DNA of 64,000 nt from Dongia deserti (GTDB taxonomy: Bacteria > Pseudomonadota > Alphaproteobacteria > Dongiales > Dongiaceae). A program made the translations under genes and the position numbers. Positions within the stretch are counted from its first letter, which is position 1; each line of letters starts with the position of its first letter. The notes under the pieces are model-generated. The model was not told the DNA's origin. It searched no databases and saw only the letters and a list, made by a program, of their open reading frames with translations. The stretch lies in contig NZ_QORW01000018.1 in assembly GCF_003574735.1 (NCBI RefSeq), forward strand, positions 1-64,000, in the 5' to 3' direction. Positions 26,587-35,804 of this stretch are shown in pieces.

Positions 26587-27437
26587 ACGGCGCGCCTCCC
26601 AAAGGGCTGCAGCAGCACAGCGCCGTCATCTATCCGGCGGTGATGCTGCTCATCTTCTTCGTGGCGCCGTTCGGCATCATGCTGGCGGTGAGCTTCTATC
26701 ATCGCGTCGAATCGGCGTTCTACGAGCCGGCCTTCGAGCTCGCCAACTACGCGCGCTTCCTGACAGCGTTCTTCGGCAAGGCGCTGGGCTTCTCGATCTG
26801 GATCGCGGCGCTCGCCAGCGCCATTTCGGTGGCGGTGGCCTTCCCGTTCACCTATTTCATGACGCGGCTCGGCCGGCCGGCCCAGGTGCGCTGGCTGGTG
26901 CTCATCCTCGCGGTGCTGTCGCTGTCCGAAGTCATCATCGGATTCGCTTGGTCGTCGCTGCTGTCGCGCACCGCAGGCGTCTCCAACATCCTGGTCTGGC
27001 TGGGACTCATGGCGCAGCCGGAGGCGTGGACGCCGGCTTTCTCGGCGCTGCTGATCGGGCTCGTCTACCTGGGCTTTCCCTATACCGTTCTGGTGCTCTA
27101 TCCGGCACTCTCGCGCCTGGATCCGGAACTGGCGCAGGCCTCCCGCATGCTCGGCGCCTCGCCATTCAAGACCTTCTTCCTGGTGATCGTGCCCGTCCTG
27201 CGCAATGCGATCATGAGCGCGTTCATCATGGTGTTCGTGTTCGATCTCGGGGCCTACATCCTGCCTCAGGTCCTGGGCAAGCCGGAGCACTGGACGCTGT
27301 CCGTGCACATCACGGACCAGGCGGTGTTCCAATCCAATATCCCGTTTGCGGCTGCGCTCGCCATTTTCCTGATGCTGGTCAGCCTGGCACTGGTCAGCCT
27401 TACCATGCTGCTGGGTCAGCAGCGGAGGACCCCGTAA
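26583..27437 (+). CDS. Polyamine-type ABC transporter permease (PotB-like)
   Basis: A 284-residue inner-membrane permease with about six hydrophobic segments beginning at about residue 17 (VMLLIFFVAPFGIMLAVSFY). The EAA-type loop is ASRMLGASPFKTFFLVIVPVL. It overlaps the ATPase stop by 4 bases and its own stop overlaps the next start by 1 base, so translation is coupled through the complex. Confidence 0.92.
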   Translation: MNGAPPKGLQQHSAVIYPAVMLLIFFVAPFGIMLAVSFYHRVESAFYEPAFELANYARFLTAFFGKALGFSIWIAALASAISVAVAFPFTYFMTRLGRPAQVRWLVLILAVLSLSEVIIGFAWSSLLSRTAGVSNILVWLGLMAQPEAWTPAFSALLIGLVYLGFPYTVLVLYPALSRLDPELAQASRMLGASPFKTFFLVIVPVLRNAIMSAFIMVFVFDLGAYILPQVLGKPEHWTLSVHITDQAVFQSNIPFAAALAIFLMLVSLALVSLTMLLGQQRRTP

Positions 27438-28255
27438 TGAACAATATCGGCCGCAACATCTTCATGGGCGCCGTCCTGGCCGTGCTGCTGGCGCCGCTGG
27501 TGGTCCTGGGGGGCGTGTCGCTCAACGAGCCCAAGCAGCTGCTGTTCCCGCCTGAGGGCTTCTCGCTGAAATGGTACGTCGAGCTGATTACGCTGCCCGA
27601 CTGGCTGAATGCGGTGAAGAACAGCCTCATCATCGCGATTACGTCGGCGTTCCTGAGTGTCTCGATCGCCTTCCCCCTGGCTTACTTCCTGTGGCGCTAT
27701 CGTGTCTTCTACGCACGGATCCTGTTCGGACTGGGCCTGGCGCCCTTCATGCTGCCGCCGGTCATCACCGCGCTCGGATTCCTCATCTTCTGGGTCGATG
27801 TCGGGCAGCTGCTGAACCTGCAGCTCTACGGCTCGATCATCGCCACCATCGTATCCCATGCGATCTTCTTCGTGACCTTGCCGCTGGTCACCATCTCGCT
27901 CGGCCTCGAATCGATCGAGGCGCAGGTGATCGAAGCGGCCTCGACCATGGGCGGGGACGACCGGACCATCTTCCGCACCGTGGTCCTGCCGCTGGTTCGG
28001 CCCTATCTCATCTCCGGCTACGCCTTCGCTTTCGTGCTGAGCCTCAACGAGTACATCGTGGCTTACATGGTAGCCGGATTCACGGTTGAGACTCTGCCAA
28101 TCAAGATCTTCAACAGTCTGCGCTATGGCTACACGCCAGTCATGGCTTCGGTCGCCGTCGTATTTGTGCTCGTTGCCATCCTCGTCTTCGGCCTGATCGC
28201 CCGGTTCGGGGATCTGCCGAAGCTGATGGGCGCGTGGTCGAACAAGGAAACCTGA
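27437..28255 (+). CDS. Polyamine-type ABC transporter permease (PotC-like)
   Basis: A 272-residue inner-membrane permease; the first segment is GAVLAVLLAPLVVLGGVSL and the EAA-type loop EAASTMGGDDRTIFRTVVLPLVRP. The start ATG shares a base with the preceding stop (TAATG). Last gene of the operon; about 80 bases of intergenic sequence follow, with a weak CTTGGA-TCCAAG stem near 28280, before the broken RND gene on the other strand. Confidence 0.92.
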   Translation: MNNIGRNIFMGAVLAVLLAPLVVLGGVSLNEPKQLLFPPEGFSLKWYVELITLPDWLNAVKNSLIIAITSAFLSVSIAFPLAYFLWRYRVFYARILFGLGLAPFMLPPVITALGFLIFWVDVGQLLNLQLYGSIIATIVSHAIFFVTLPLVTISLGLESIEAQVIEAASTMGGDDRTIFRTVVLPLVRPYLISGYAFAFVLSLNEYIVAYMVAGFTVETLPIKIFNSLRYGYTPVMASVAVVFVLVAILVFGLIARFGDLPKLMGAWSNKET

Positions 28256-28333
28256 GACCTGAAACTGCGGGACCTTGGAAGGGGTCCAAGACCCGTAGTG
28301 TCTTTCGGCCCTCATCCCCAGGGCTGAGTCTTA

Positions 28334-28688
28334 CTACTGGGCAGCTGCTCGAATTTCATCCTCGATGTGGACGCTCTCCACTGGGGCCACCGGGCGAACA
28401 CGGAACCAAATTGCGTAGAGCGCCGGCAAGAAAAGCAAGATCAGTGCCGTGCCAACCGCAGTTCCGCCGATCAGTGTGTAGGCCATGGAGCCCCAGAACA
28501 CGGACTGCGTCAGCGGCACGAAAGCCAGGATTGCGGCGAGTGCCGTCAAAATGACGGGGCCGCGCACGTTGGACGGTGGCCTCTATGACGGCGCGATAGG
28601 GATCAAGCCCTTCCTCGCGATTGGTCTGGATCTGCCCGATCAGGATGAGCGTGTTGCGCATTAGGATGCCCGACAGCCCGATGAGGCT
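28334..28688 (-). pseudogene. RND efflux pump gene, C-terminal remnant with frameshift
   Basis: The end of an AcrB/MexF-type pump. The 5' part reads [19 protein letters not shown] and continues to EATVQRARP. One extra base in a run of four C (28556-28559) then shifts the frame. In the next frame the protein resumes as VILTALAAILAFVPLTQSVFWGS and runs to a normal end. The N-terminal nine tenths of the gene is absent and the sequence breaks off at about 28688, where another gene fragment on the plus strand begins. Non-functional. Confidence 0.8.
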
Positions 28689-29418
28689 GTGGACGGTCGT
28701 CAACGAGCGCGACGAACTCGGGCCCAACCTCGTGCCGGATTACATGACATCTGTGCAGGAGGGGGCCTTCTACGTCTGGCCGTGGAGCTACTACGGCAAT
28801 CATGAGGACAAGCGGGTCCACCCGCCGCGGCCTGATATGGTGGAGCAGGCGATCGCGCCCGACTATGCACTCTCCAGCCACGTAGCGGCGCTCGGTCTGA
28901 TTTTCTCCCACGGCCCGGCCTTGCCGAATGCTTACCAGAACGGCGCCTTCATCGGAGAGCATGGCAGCTGGAACCGCAACTTCTTCGACGGCTGCAAGGT
29001 GGTCTACGTGCCGTTCGAGGACGGCAGGCCTGCCGGCAAGGCGCAGGACGTCGTGACCGGCTTCATCGATGGCGACCAGGCGCATGGCCGGCCGGTCGGT
29101 ATCGCCATTGACGGCACCGGCGCGCTCTTGATTGCGGACGACGCCGGCAACACCGTCTGGCGTGTCGCGGCGCCAGACGGCTCAGTCACCCGGGAACCGA
29201 TCGGCACAGATCGGGTCGCAGCGGGCCCAGCGCCGGTCGGAGAAGCCGCAGGCGGCGGGATGCCGTCGGACGCCGTCGGCGGCCAAGGATCCGCGGGACA
29301 GAACTCGTCAGCATCCCCGTCTCGAGGCGAGACTCCGCCGGAGCCATCACAGACGGAAATCGCGCCGGCCGTCTCGCCGGGTGCGGTACAGGAGGGCGGG
29401 GCGCAGCAAGATCACTAG
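28687..29418 (+). pseudogene. Sorbosone/PQQ-dependent sugar dehydrogenase gene, 3' remnant
   Basis: The open frame reads [20 protein letters not shown], then [31 protein letters not shown] and NTVWRV. These are C-terminal beta-propeller blades of the L-sorbosone/glucose dehydrogenase family. The N-terminal signal and earlier blades are missing; recognisable similarity starts exactly at the junction with the RND remnant. An extra low-complexity tail of about 70 residues (Ala/Gly/Ser/Glu/Pro) follows the last blade. A start at 28621 or 28681 could express a fragment, but function is unlikely. Confidence 0.7.
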
Positions 29419-29634
29419 CTCTGGCCGGGCTGACTCTCTTCGCCAGGACTTTCAAATCCGACACCGGCCGAACAACGTGCCCTCATACGCCGTCAAGTTT
29501 GCTCGCGCTCTAGCGGCTATTCGCTACGTCACGCAGCCTTCTGTCTCATGCGACGCCTTGACTGGTACCCTGCGGCATCACTGCGGCTGTGGTCGACGTG
29601 ATGTCCGGATTGTTGCGGCTGCCGCGCACAGTTC

Positions 29635-29684
29635 GATGGTGGGTGCGACAGGGATTGAACCTGTGACCCCTACCGTGTGAAGGT
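29635..29684 (-). repeat. Duplicated 3' part of tRNA-Val (probable attachment-site scar)
   Basis: 50 bases identical to 30655-30704, the 3' end of the intact tRNA-Val including anticodon loop, T arm, acceptor and CCA. Identity stops abruptly on both sides. The tRNA 5' half is missing, so this is not a gene. Same orientation as the intact gene, 1020 bases away, as expected for att sites of tRNA-integrated elements. Confidence 0.8.
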
Positions 29685-30656
29685 GTTGCCATCACAATTC
29701 TTACTTCTTAAAGTGCAACTATAAAGGGCAACCTTTTCAGAAGTGGCAGGAAATTGACACACGGCAAGCCGAATTTTGGCAACTCACGTTGCAAAACTAT
29801 GGAATCTCTTCGGCGCCTAGAGTTGCGCAACGAGGGAAGCAAACCGTAATCTGTTCCTGTCCGAGCGACGTGTAATACTGGCGGAGTATAAACGTGACCA
29901 CAGTTGCTGTGGGCCGGCTAACCCACCCCTGCCCCGTCCCGTTACCCAGATTTTTGGACTGAGGATTACGATGAGATTGATGATGGCACTAGCGCTAGTC
30001 GTCGCGACGACCACTCCGCTTCTCGCTGATGGCCAGGAAGTCAATGAAGGCATCCACAATGTGGACCTTTCCGATATTGCTAAGTCACTGCGGCAATGTC
30101 CCGGAATACCACAGGTCGCGCAGAACTTGTGCGCCCAGGAACATGCGCTCGCCGCCGCCTCCGAGTTCCAGGCTGTGTCTGGCGGAGTTCGCGCGGCACT
30201 CGATCCACAGATGCGACCCGCATTCGACGACGCGCAAACCGCCTTCGTTGCCTTCGTCAAAGCTTCCTGTCAGTTCGACGCAGCACGGTTCAAAGGAGGC
30301 AGCGCAGCAATGTGGCTGTTTGAAAGCTGCGTGGCACGTCGGTATGCTGCGCGCGCCCGGTCGTTGACGGCCTATGCCCAATACCCTGACCGCGATGTTG
30401 CAGGCCTAACGCTAACAGATTTCGATCTTGGCGACCCGGAGTAGCTTGCGAGCGCATGTCCGGTTTGTGGTATCTGCAGACTGGTGCCCGCCGACTATGT
30501 CACAAGACAGAGCGGTGCAGAGGGTCCTTCAGCTTCAGATTGTCATCCGAAGTTGTTGCGCGAGAGAGGACTGAATCCGGGGCGGATTGGCACAAAACTG
30601 ACAAGTCTCGCGAAGCCAGCTCGCTCCGCATCAAAGAAAGGACTCGACGATTCGGA
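29685..30656. mobile_element. Probable remnant of an element integrated at tRNA-Val
   Basis: The segment between the two copies of the tRNA-Val 3' end. The order on the minus strand is intact tRNA, segment, displaced tRNA 3' end, as left by tyrosine-recombinase elements. No integrase remains. The first 150 bases are visibly richer in A+T than the surroundings. One gene, for a small exported LprI-like protein, is inside. The rest (30445-30656) holds nothing supportable. A simple tandem duplication of part of the tRNA is the alternative. Confidence 0.45.
29971..30444 (+). CDS. Small exported protein, LprI/DUF1311-like
   Basis: 157 residues with a signal peptide (MRLMMALALVVATTTPLLADG, cleavage near residue 19). 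The mature protein has four cysteines. The helix WLFESCVARRYAARARSLTAY near the end resembles the lysozyme-inhibitor LprI/DUF1311 pattern of a late Cys followed by Arg/Ala and a short amphipathic helix, where LprI proteins protect against or bind lysozyme-like enzymes. The match is by eye and moderate. It is the only gene inside the putative tRNA-associated element. Confidence 0.55.
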   Translation: MRLMMALALVVATTTPLLADGQEVNEGIHNVDLSDIAKSLRQCPGIPQVAQNLCAQEHALAAASEFQAVSGGVRAALDPQMRPAFDDAQTAFVAFVKASCQFDAARFKGGSAAMWLFESCVARRYAARARSLTAYAQYPDRDVAGLTLTDFDLGDPE

Positions 30657-30731
30657 TGGTGGGTGCGACAGGGATTGAACCTGTGACCCCTACCGTGTGA
30701 AGGTAGTGCTCTCCCGCTGAGCTACGCACCC
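30657..30731 (-). tRNA. tRNA-Val (CAC anticodon)
   Basis: Acceptor strand GGGTGCG pairs with CGCACCC; D arm GCTC-AGCGGGA-GAGC; anticodon stem CTACC/GGTAG around the loop TTCACAC, giving anticodon CAC (reads GUG, valine). T arm ACAGG-TTCAATC-CCTGT, discriminator A and an encoded CCA. 75 bases with CCA. All stems are perfect. Its 3' half is duplicated at 29635-29684. Confidence 0.95.
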
Positions 30732-30787
30732 GGCCAAGAAGAAAGCCGCGAACAACGGCTTTGCGGTCCGGTCAAGACAGGCCGGTT

Positions 30788-30815
30788 GTTTAATGGCCGG
30801 CCGCTGGCCTGTCAA
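30788..30815 (-). promoter_or_regulatory. Probable promoter of tRNA-Val
   Basis: On the minus strand TTGACA (30815-30810) is followed after 16 bases by TTAAAC (30793-30788), about 55 bases upstream of the tRNA 5' end. The -35 is perfect; the -10 is moderate. Confidence 0.45.
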
Positions 30816-30954
30816 CAACACCGCCGACCCCTGCCATATTGTTGCCCTCATCGCATCGTGAAGTGCGGCCGCTTGACAGAGCCGAGGCTAAATCGCCATC
30901 TGCCAAGACCGCAGGGCGCGTGCGGAGAAGCGTCATAAATCAGGAGCTTAGGCG

Positions 30955-31755
30955 ATGAAAACGAGCCTCTTGCCACGTCTGGGCGTGCTGGCGGCATTGG
31001 GTGCGGCCGCCTTCGTGCCCGCCGCGTCTGCCAACCAGGCGCAGCTCAGCTATGTCGGCTACATCGCCGGCGCGCCGGTCCTGAACCTCAGCGCTGACAT
31101 CACCGTGCCGGAGGGCACCAAGCCGGGCGATGGCGCTTATCGGATCGCGGCGGATATCGCGACCATGGGCAACCTTGCCGTGCTTTATCCCTATACCCAA
31201 TCGCTGCAGGCGACCGGCGCGCTCAAAGCCGGCAAGGCGCGGCCGGCAAAATACAATTCCACGATCCGGATCTGGCAGAGACAGGAGACCGTCACCCTGA
31301 CCTACGCGCCGAACGGCGCGGTCGGCATCGAGGCCGTCCCGCTGACGCGCCAGGCGCAGATGGCGAAGGAGCAGGGCTACGCCCATGGAACCATGGACCC
31401 GGCCAGCCTGGTGGTTGCCGTCGCATCCCTGTTCGCCAAAGCCGGCAGTTGCGAGGGCACGTATCAATTGTTCGACGGCGTGCGCCGCTACGACCTGAGC
31501 CTGGCACAGGGCGGTTACGCTGACCTCGTCGCCATGCCCAACTCTTACTATGACGGGTCGGCGACGGAATGCATAGCGACGCCGCAGCTGGTCGCCGGCT
31601 TCCAGCAGAGCGCGCTCAACGCCAGCCTCTATCCTCAATCGGCCCGGCTCTGGATGGCCCCCGCGATCGCCGGCTTCCCGACCGTGCCGGTGCGCATCAA
31701 GGCGCAAAGCGCGTTCGGCGAAGTGACGCTGGAACTTGTCCAAGTCACCAAATAG
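30955..31755 (+). CDS. DUF3108 domain-containing exported protein
   Basis: 266 residues with a signal peptide (MKTSLLPRLGVLAALGAAAFVPAASA). The mature protein has the DUF3108 pattern: a beta-rich opening (QAQLSYVGYIAGAPVLNLSADI), an internal segment SLFAKAGSCEGTYQLFDGVRRYDL, and a C-terminal RLWMAPAIAGFPTVPVRIKA strand pair typical of the family. DUF3108 proteins are periplasmic and of unknown role. Convergent with gph, 6 bases apart. GGAG lies upstream of the ATG. Confidence 0.8.
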   Translation: MKTSLLPRLGVLAALGAAAFVPAASANQAQLSYVGYIAGAPVLNLSADITVPEGTKPGDGAYRIAADIATMGNLAVLYPYTQSLQATGALKAGKARPAKYNSTIRIWQRQETVTLTYAPNGAVGIEAVPLTRQAQMAKEQGYAHGTMDPASLVVAVASLFAKAGSCEGTYQLFDGVRRYDLSLAQGGYADLVAMPNSYYDGSATECIATPQLVAGFQQSALNASLYPQSARLWMAPAIAGFPTVPVRIKAQSAFGEVTLELVQVTK

Positions 31756-31761
31756 CTGGAA

Positions 31762-32418
31762 TTAAAGCCGCGCCAACACCCGCGGCAAATCGGCGAAACT
31801 GGCAGCGGTGACGGTCGCCTCTGGCTGCATCATGCCGTAGCCCGACGGAATGATGATCGCCGGCACGCCCGCCGCCGCGGCGCAGGCCAGGTCGACCGCG
31901 CTGTCGCCGATCAGGACGGCTCGGTCCGGCGTGCCGCCCAGCGCCTGGATGACTGTCAGCAAAGGCTCGGGCTGTGGCTTGCGTTGGGGCAGGGAATCGC
32001 CGCCGACCACCGCCTCGATCAGGGAGTCAAGGCCGAACGCCGCCAGCAGCGCGCGCGTCGGTCCGATCGGCTTGTTGGTACAGACGCCGAGGCGGCATCC
32101 GACCTTGCGCAGCGCCGTCAGTGTCTCGATCACCTCCGGATAGACCTTAGTCAGCTTGACCGCGTTGTCGTCGTAATGAACGCTGAAGCGCGCCATCAGG
32201 TCGGCCGCCTTGTGGGCGGCGCCGACATGGAGCAGTGCGCGCTCGAGCAGCATCGGCGCACCGTCGCCGATCATGCGCTGGATCGACGGGACCTCGACCT
32301 CCGGCAGGTCGAGCTCGGCGAACAGCGCATTGACAGCGGCGGCGATATCGGGCGCGCTGTCCACCAGCGTACCGTCCAGATCGAACACCAGCGTATTGCG
32401 GCGCAGGGCTTGCGTCAT
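31762..32418 (-). CDS. gph: Phosphoglycolate phosphatase, HAD superfamily
   Basis: 218 residues. HAD motif I is FDLDGTLVDS (nucleophile D13, acid/base D15), motif II near CTNKP, motif III Lys in LPQRKPQPEP, and motif IV GDSAVDLACAAAAG. The helical cap lies at about residues 20-85. Gph hydrolyses 2-phosphoglycolate to glycolate and phosphate in the cytoplasm, a salvage step for DNA-repair or oxygenase products. Other HAD specificities cannot be fully excluded. Divergent from glmU. Confidence 0.85.
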   Translation of the reverse strand: MTQALRRNTLVFDLDGTLVDSAPDIAAAVNALFAELDLPEVEVPSIQRMIGDGAPMLLERALLHVGAAHKAADLMARFSVHYDDNAVKLTKVYPEVIETLTALRKVGCRLGVCTNKPIGPTRALLAAFGLDSLIEAVVGGDSLPQRKPQPEPLLTVIQALGGTPDRAVLIGDSAVDLACAAAAGVPAIIIPSGYGMMQPEATVTAASFADLPRVLARL

Positions 32419-32582
32419 AATTTTGCCGTTTTCAAGATATTGATTTCACTCGGCTTTCGCGGTGCCACGATCGCTTGGAGTTCACCACCGGATATGGCAT
32501 TTTCCGCATCGACCGTGCAACGAGCATAACGCCGCGGCGGCCGGCTGATCCGCCCTCCAGTCCAAGAAGCCCTTGAGCCACC

Positions 32583-33926
32583 ATGCCAGACACCAAAGCC
32601 GCTGCCATCGTCCTTGCCGCCGGCAAGGGCACGCGCATGAAGTCGAAGCTCCCCAAGGTGATGCACCGCATCGCCGGCCGCACGCTCATCGGCCATGTGC
32701 TGGATCATCTGGCGCCGCTCAAGCTGGCGCGCGTGATCGCCGTCATCGCACCCGGAATGGACGATGTGACGAAGGAAGTCGCGCCGCACGGTATCGTTTT
32801 CCAGGCGAAGCAGCTCGGCACCGGTCACGCGGTCGGCAGCGCGCGCGAGGCGTTCAAAGATTTCTCCGGCGACATCCTGGTGGTCTATGGCGACACGCCG
32901 TTCGTCGCGACCGTAACTCTGCAGCGCATGTTCAAGCGCCGCCGCGAGCCGGACAATCCTGCGATCGTGGTGCTCGGCATGCGCCCGGTCGATCCGACCG
33001 GCTACGGGCGGCTGGTGCTGGGTAGCGACGGCACGCTCGACCGCATCGTCGAGCACAAGGACGCCACGGAAGCCGAGCGCGCGATCGGCCTCGCCAATTC
33101 CGGCGTGATGGCGATCGATGGCTCGGTCGTCTGGAGCCTGATCGATCGCCTCGACAACAAGAATGCTAAGGGCGAGTTCTACCTGACCGACATCGTCGCC
33201 TTTGCGCGGAAGGATGGCCGTCGCTGCGCCGTGGTCGAAGCGCCAGCGGAGGAACTGCTCGGCGTCAACAGCCGGTCGGAGCTGGCAGCGGCGGAGGCCC
33301 TGTTCCAGACGCGGGCCCGCATCGCCGCCATGGAGAACGGCGCAACACTGACAGATCCCGCCAGCGTGTTCTTCGCCGCGGACACAAAGGTCGGCCGGGA
33401 TGTGGTGATCGGGCCCAACGTGCAGTTCGGCCTGGGCGTCGAGATCGCCGACGATGCGGAGATCCGCGCCTTCTGTCATATCGAAGGCGCAAAAATCGAA
33501 AGCGGCGCCATCATCGGCCCATTCGCGCGCATCCGGCCGCGCACCACCATCGGCGCGGGCGCGCATGTCGGCAACTTCATCGAGCTCAAGGCCACCGAGT
33601 TCGGCGCCGGCGCGAAGGCCAATCACGTGAGCTATCTCGGCGACAGCACCATCGGGGCGAAGGCGAACATCGGTGCCGGCACGATCGTGTGCAACTACGA
33701 TGGCGTCACCAAGTCGCGCAGCACGATCGGCGCCGGCGCCTTCGTCGGCTCCGACTCCGTGCTGGTGTCGCCGGTCACGGTGGGAGAGGGCGCGTACGTG
33801 GCTGCCGGCTCGGTCATCACCCACGATGTCCCGCCGGATGCCTTGGCCATTGCGCGTTCGCAGCAGACCGACAAGCCGGGCTGGGCAACCAAGTTCCGCG
33901 CTATGAAGTCAAAGAAGAAAGACTGA
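32583..33926 (+). CDS. glmU: Bifunctional GlcNAc-1-P uridyltransferase / GlcN-1-P acetyltransferase
   Basis: 447 residues. The N-terminal uridyltransferase domain has the signature LAAGKGTRMKSKLPKV and QLGTGHAV. From about residue 255 the C-terminal left-handed beta-helix shows hexapeptide repeats (VVIGPNVQFGLGVEI; IGPFARIRPRTTIGAGAHVGNF) and the NYDGVTKSRSTIGAGAFVGS acetyl-CoA region. It makes UDP-GlcNAc for peptidoglycan and LPS in the cytoplasm. glmS follows after 5 bases, giving the usual two-gene unit. Confidence 0.97.
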   Translation: MPDTKAAAIVLAAGKGTRMKSKLPKVMHRIAGRTLIGHVLDHLAPLKLARVIAVIAPGMDDVTKEVAPHGIVFQAKQLGTGHAVGSAREAFKDFSGDILVVYGDTPFVATVTLQRMFKRRREPDNPAIVVLGMRPVDPTGYGRLVLGSDGTLDRIVEHKDATEAERAIGLANSGVMAIDGSVVWSLIDRLDNKNAKGEFYLTDIVAFARKDGRRCAVVEAPAEELLGVNSRSELAAAEALFQTRARIAAMENGATLTDPASVFFAADTKVGRDVVIGPNVQFGLGVEIADDAEIRAFCHIEGAKIESGAIIGPFARIRPRTTIGAGAHVGNFIELKATEFGAGAKANHVSYLGDSTIGAKANIGAGTIVCNYDGVTKSRSTIGAGAFVGSDSVLVSPVTVGEGAYVAAGSVITHDVPPDALAIARSQQTDKPGWATKFRAMKSKKKD

Positions 33927-33931
33927 AATCC

Positions 33932-35752
33932 ATGTGCGGCATCATCGGCATTCTCGGCAAAGGGGATGTTTCCAACGCCCTGCTCGACGGGCTGAGGCGG
34001 CTGGAGTATCGCGGCTATGATTCGACCGGCATCGCCACTCTGGTGAATAGCCGGATCGAACGCCGCCGCGCCAAAGGCAAGATCTCCAACCTCGAAGTGT
34101 TGCTGCAGAAGGAGCCTTTGTCCGGATCGACCGGCATCGGCCACACACGCTGGGCGACCCACGGACGGCCGAGCGAGAACAACGCCCATCCGCATGCGAC
34201 CGACAAGGTCGCGGTGGTCCACAACGGCATCATCGAGAACTTCCAGGAGCTGCGCGACGAGCTCAGCAAGCAAGGGCACGTCTTCACGACCGAGACCGAT
34301 ACCGAGACGGTTGCCCATCTACTGACGCACCTGCTGGCCCAGGGCAAGACGCCGGAACAGGCGATGGCGATTACCATGTCCAGGCTGCAGGGCGCGTTCT
34401 CCCTCGCCATCATGTTCGCCGACCGATCCGACCTGATGGCCGGCGCGCGCCGCGGCTCGCCGCTCGCGGTGGGTTACGGCGATGGCGAGATGTTCTTGGG
34501 CTCCGATGCCATGGCTTTGGCGCCCTATACCAACCGCATCTGCTATCTCGAGGAAGACGATTGGGCGCTGCTGACGCGCGACGGCGCCACCATCTACAAC
34601 GGCGACAAGCGCGTGAACCGCGAGGTGCGGCAGACCGCGTTGTCCGGCGCGCTGATTGGCAAGGGCAACTACCGCCATTTCATGATGAAGGAGATTGCCG
34701 AGCAGCCGACGGTGATCGGCGACACGTTGCAGGCCTTCGTCAATCCGCTGGCGCGGCGCATCGAGCTGCCGAAGCTGCCGGTCGATCTCGCCAGGCTGTC
34801 GCGCCTCACCATCGTCGCCTGCGGCACGGCTTATCTCGCCGGCTATGTGGCGAAATACTGGCTGGAGAAGATCGCGCGCCTGCCGGTGGAGATCGACGTG
34901 GCGTCGGAGTTTCGCTATCGCGCGGCGCCGCTCGACGCCGACGGGGCCACTTTGGTCATCTCCCAATCGGGCGAGACCGCCGATACGCTGGCGGCGTTGC
35001 GCTATGCGAAGGCGCAGGGCCACAAGATCCTGGCTGTACTGAACGTGCCGGAAAGCACCATCGGCCGCGAATCCGATCTCGTGCTCCACACGCTCGCGGG
35101 GCCGGAGATCGGCGTCGCCTCGACCAAGGCCTTCACCACGCAGCTGGTCGTGCTGGCTGCGCTTGCCATCGCGACCGCGCGGGCTCGCGGTGCAATCGAT
35201 GCCAAGCGCGAAGCGGAACTATCAGCCGCATTGCTTGAAGTGCCGGCCCGCGCCGCCGAAGTGCTGAACCACGACGAGACCTTGAAAGCCATCGCGCTCA
35301 AGGTGGCAGAGGCCCGCGACGTGCTGTTCCTCGGCCGTGGTGCATCCTATCCGATCGCGATGGAAGGCGCGCTCAAGCTGAAGGAGATCTCCTACATCCA
35401 TGCAGAAGGCTATGCCGCCGGCGAGATGAAGCACGGTCCCATCGCCCTGATCGACGAGACGGTCCCGGTGATCGTGGTTGCGCCCAGCGACGACCTGTTC
35501 GAGAAGACCGCCTCCAACCTCCAGGAAGTGCGGGCGCGCGGCGGGCGCGTGATATTCTTCTCCGATGCGGACGGCATCCGCCGTCTCGGCGCCGAAGCGA
35601 TGGCGGCGGTCGAGCTGCCGAAGGTCGATCCCTTCGTTGCGCCCATCCTCTATGCCATCCCGGTCCAGCTGCTCGCCTATCACGCCGCGGTCGCCAAGGG
35701 CACCGACGTCGACCAGCCGCGCAATCTCGCCAAGAGCGTGACAGTCGAATAG
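33932..35752 (+). CDS. glmS: Glutamine-fructose-6-phosphate aminotransferase (isomerizing)
   Basis: 606 residues. The mature protein begins at Cys2 in MCGIIGILGKGDVSNALLDG, the Ntn nucleophile that releases ammonia from glutamine, with GHTRWATHG nearby. Two SIS domains follow (ACGTAYLAGYVAKYWLE; FLGRGASYPIAMEGALKLKE) and the C-terminus ends LAKSVTVE as usual. It feeds GlmU with glucosamine-6-phosphate via GlmM. The start at 33932 is fixed by Cys2; the open frame upstream is an artefact over glmU. No glmS ribozyme is visible. Confidence 0.97.
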   Translation: MCGIIGILGKGDVSNALLDGLRRLEYRGYDSTGIATLVNSRIERRRAKGKISNLEVLLQKEPLSGSTGIGHTRWATHGRPSENNAHPHATDKVAVVHNGIIENFQELRDELSKQGHVFTTETDTETVAHLLTHLLAQGKTPEQAMAITMSRLQGAFSLAIMFADRSDLMAGARRGSPLAVGYGDGEMFLGSDAMALAPYTNRICYLEEDDWALLTRDGATIYNGDKRVNREVRQTALSGALIGKGNYRHFMMKEIAEQPTVIGDTLQAFVNPLARRIELPKLPVDLARLSRLTIVACGTAYLAGYVAKYWLEKIARLPVEIDVASEFRYRAAPLDADGATLVISQSGETADTLAALRYAKAQGHKILAVLNVPESTIGRESDLVLHTLAGPEIGVASTKAFTTQLVVLAALAIATARARGAIDAKREAELSAALLEVPARAAEVLNHDETLKAIALKVAEARDVLFLGRGASYPIAMEGALKLKEISYIHAEGYAAGEMKHGPIALIDETVPVIVVAPSDDLFEKTASNLQEVRARGGRVIFFSDADGIRRLGAEAMAAVELPKVDPFVAPILYAIPVQLLAYHAAVAKGTDVDQPRNLAKSVTVE

Positions 35753-35786
35753 CGGCCGAATACGCCCATTTTCTTCCACGACGGCC

Positions 35787-35803
35787 GGCAGCAGCCCGCT
35801 GCC
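35787..35803 (+). terminator. Weak hairpin after glmS
   Basis: GGCAGC-AGCCC-GCTGCC forms a 6-bp stem with a 5-base loop 35 bases after the glmS stop, immediately before the CtrA-like box. No U-run, so termination is uncertain. Confidence 0.3.
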
Positions 35804-35804
35804 A

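Noticed and set aside
29132-29680. Open frame ending in VGATGIEPVTPTV
   Set aside because: The tail is a translation of the tRNA-Val 3' fragment; such frames are a known artefact, and the rest overlaps the dehydrogenase remnant.
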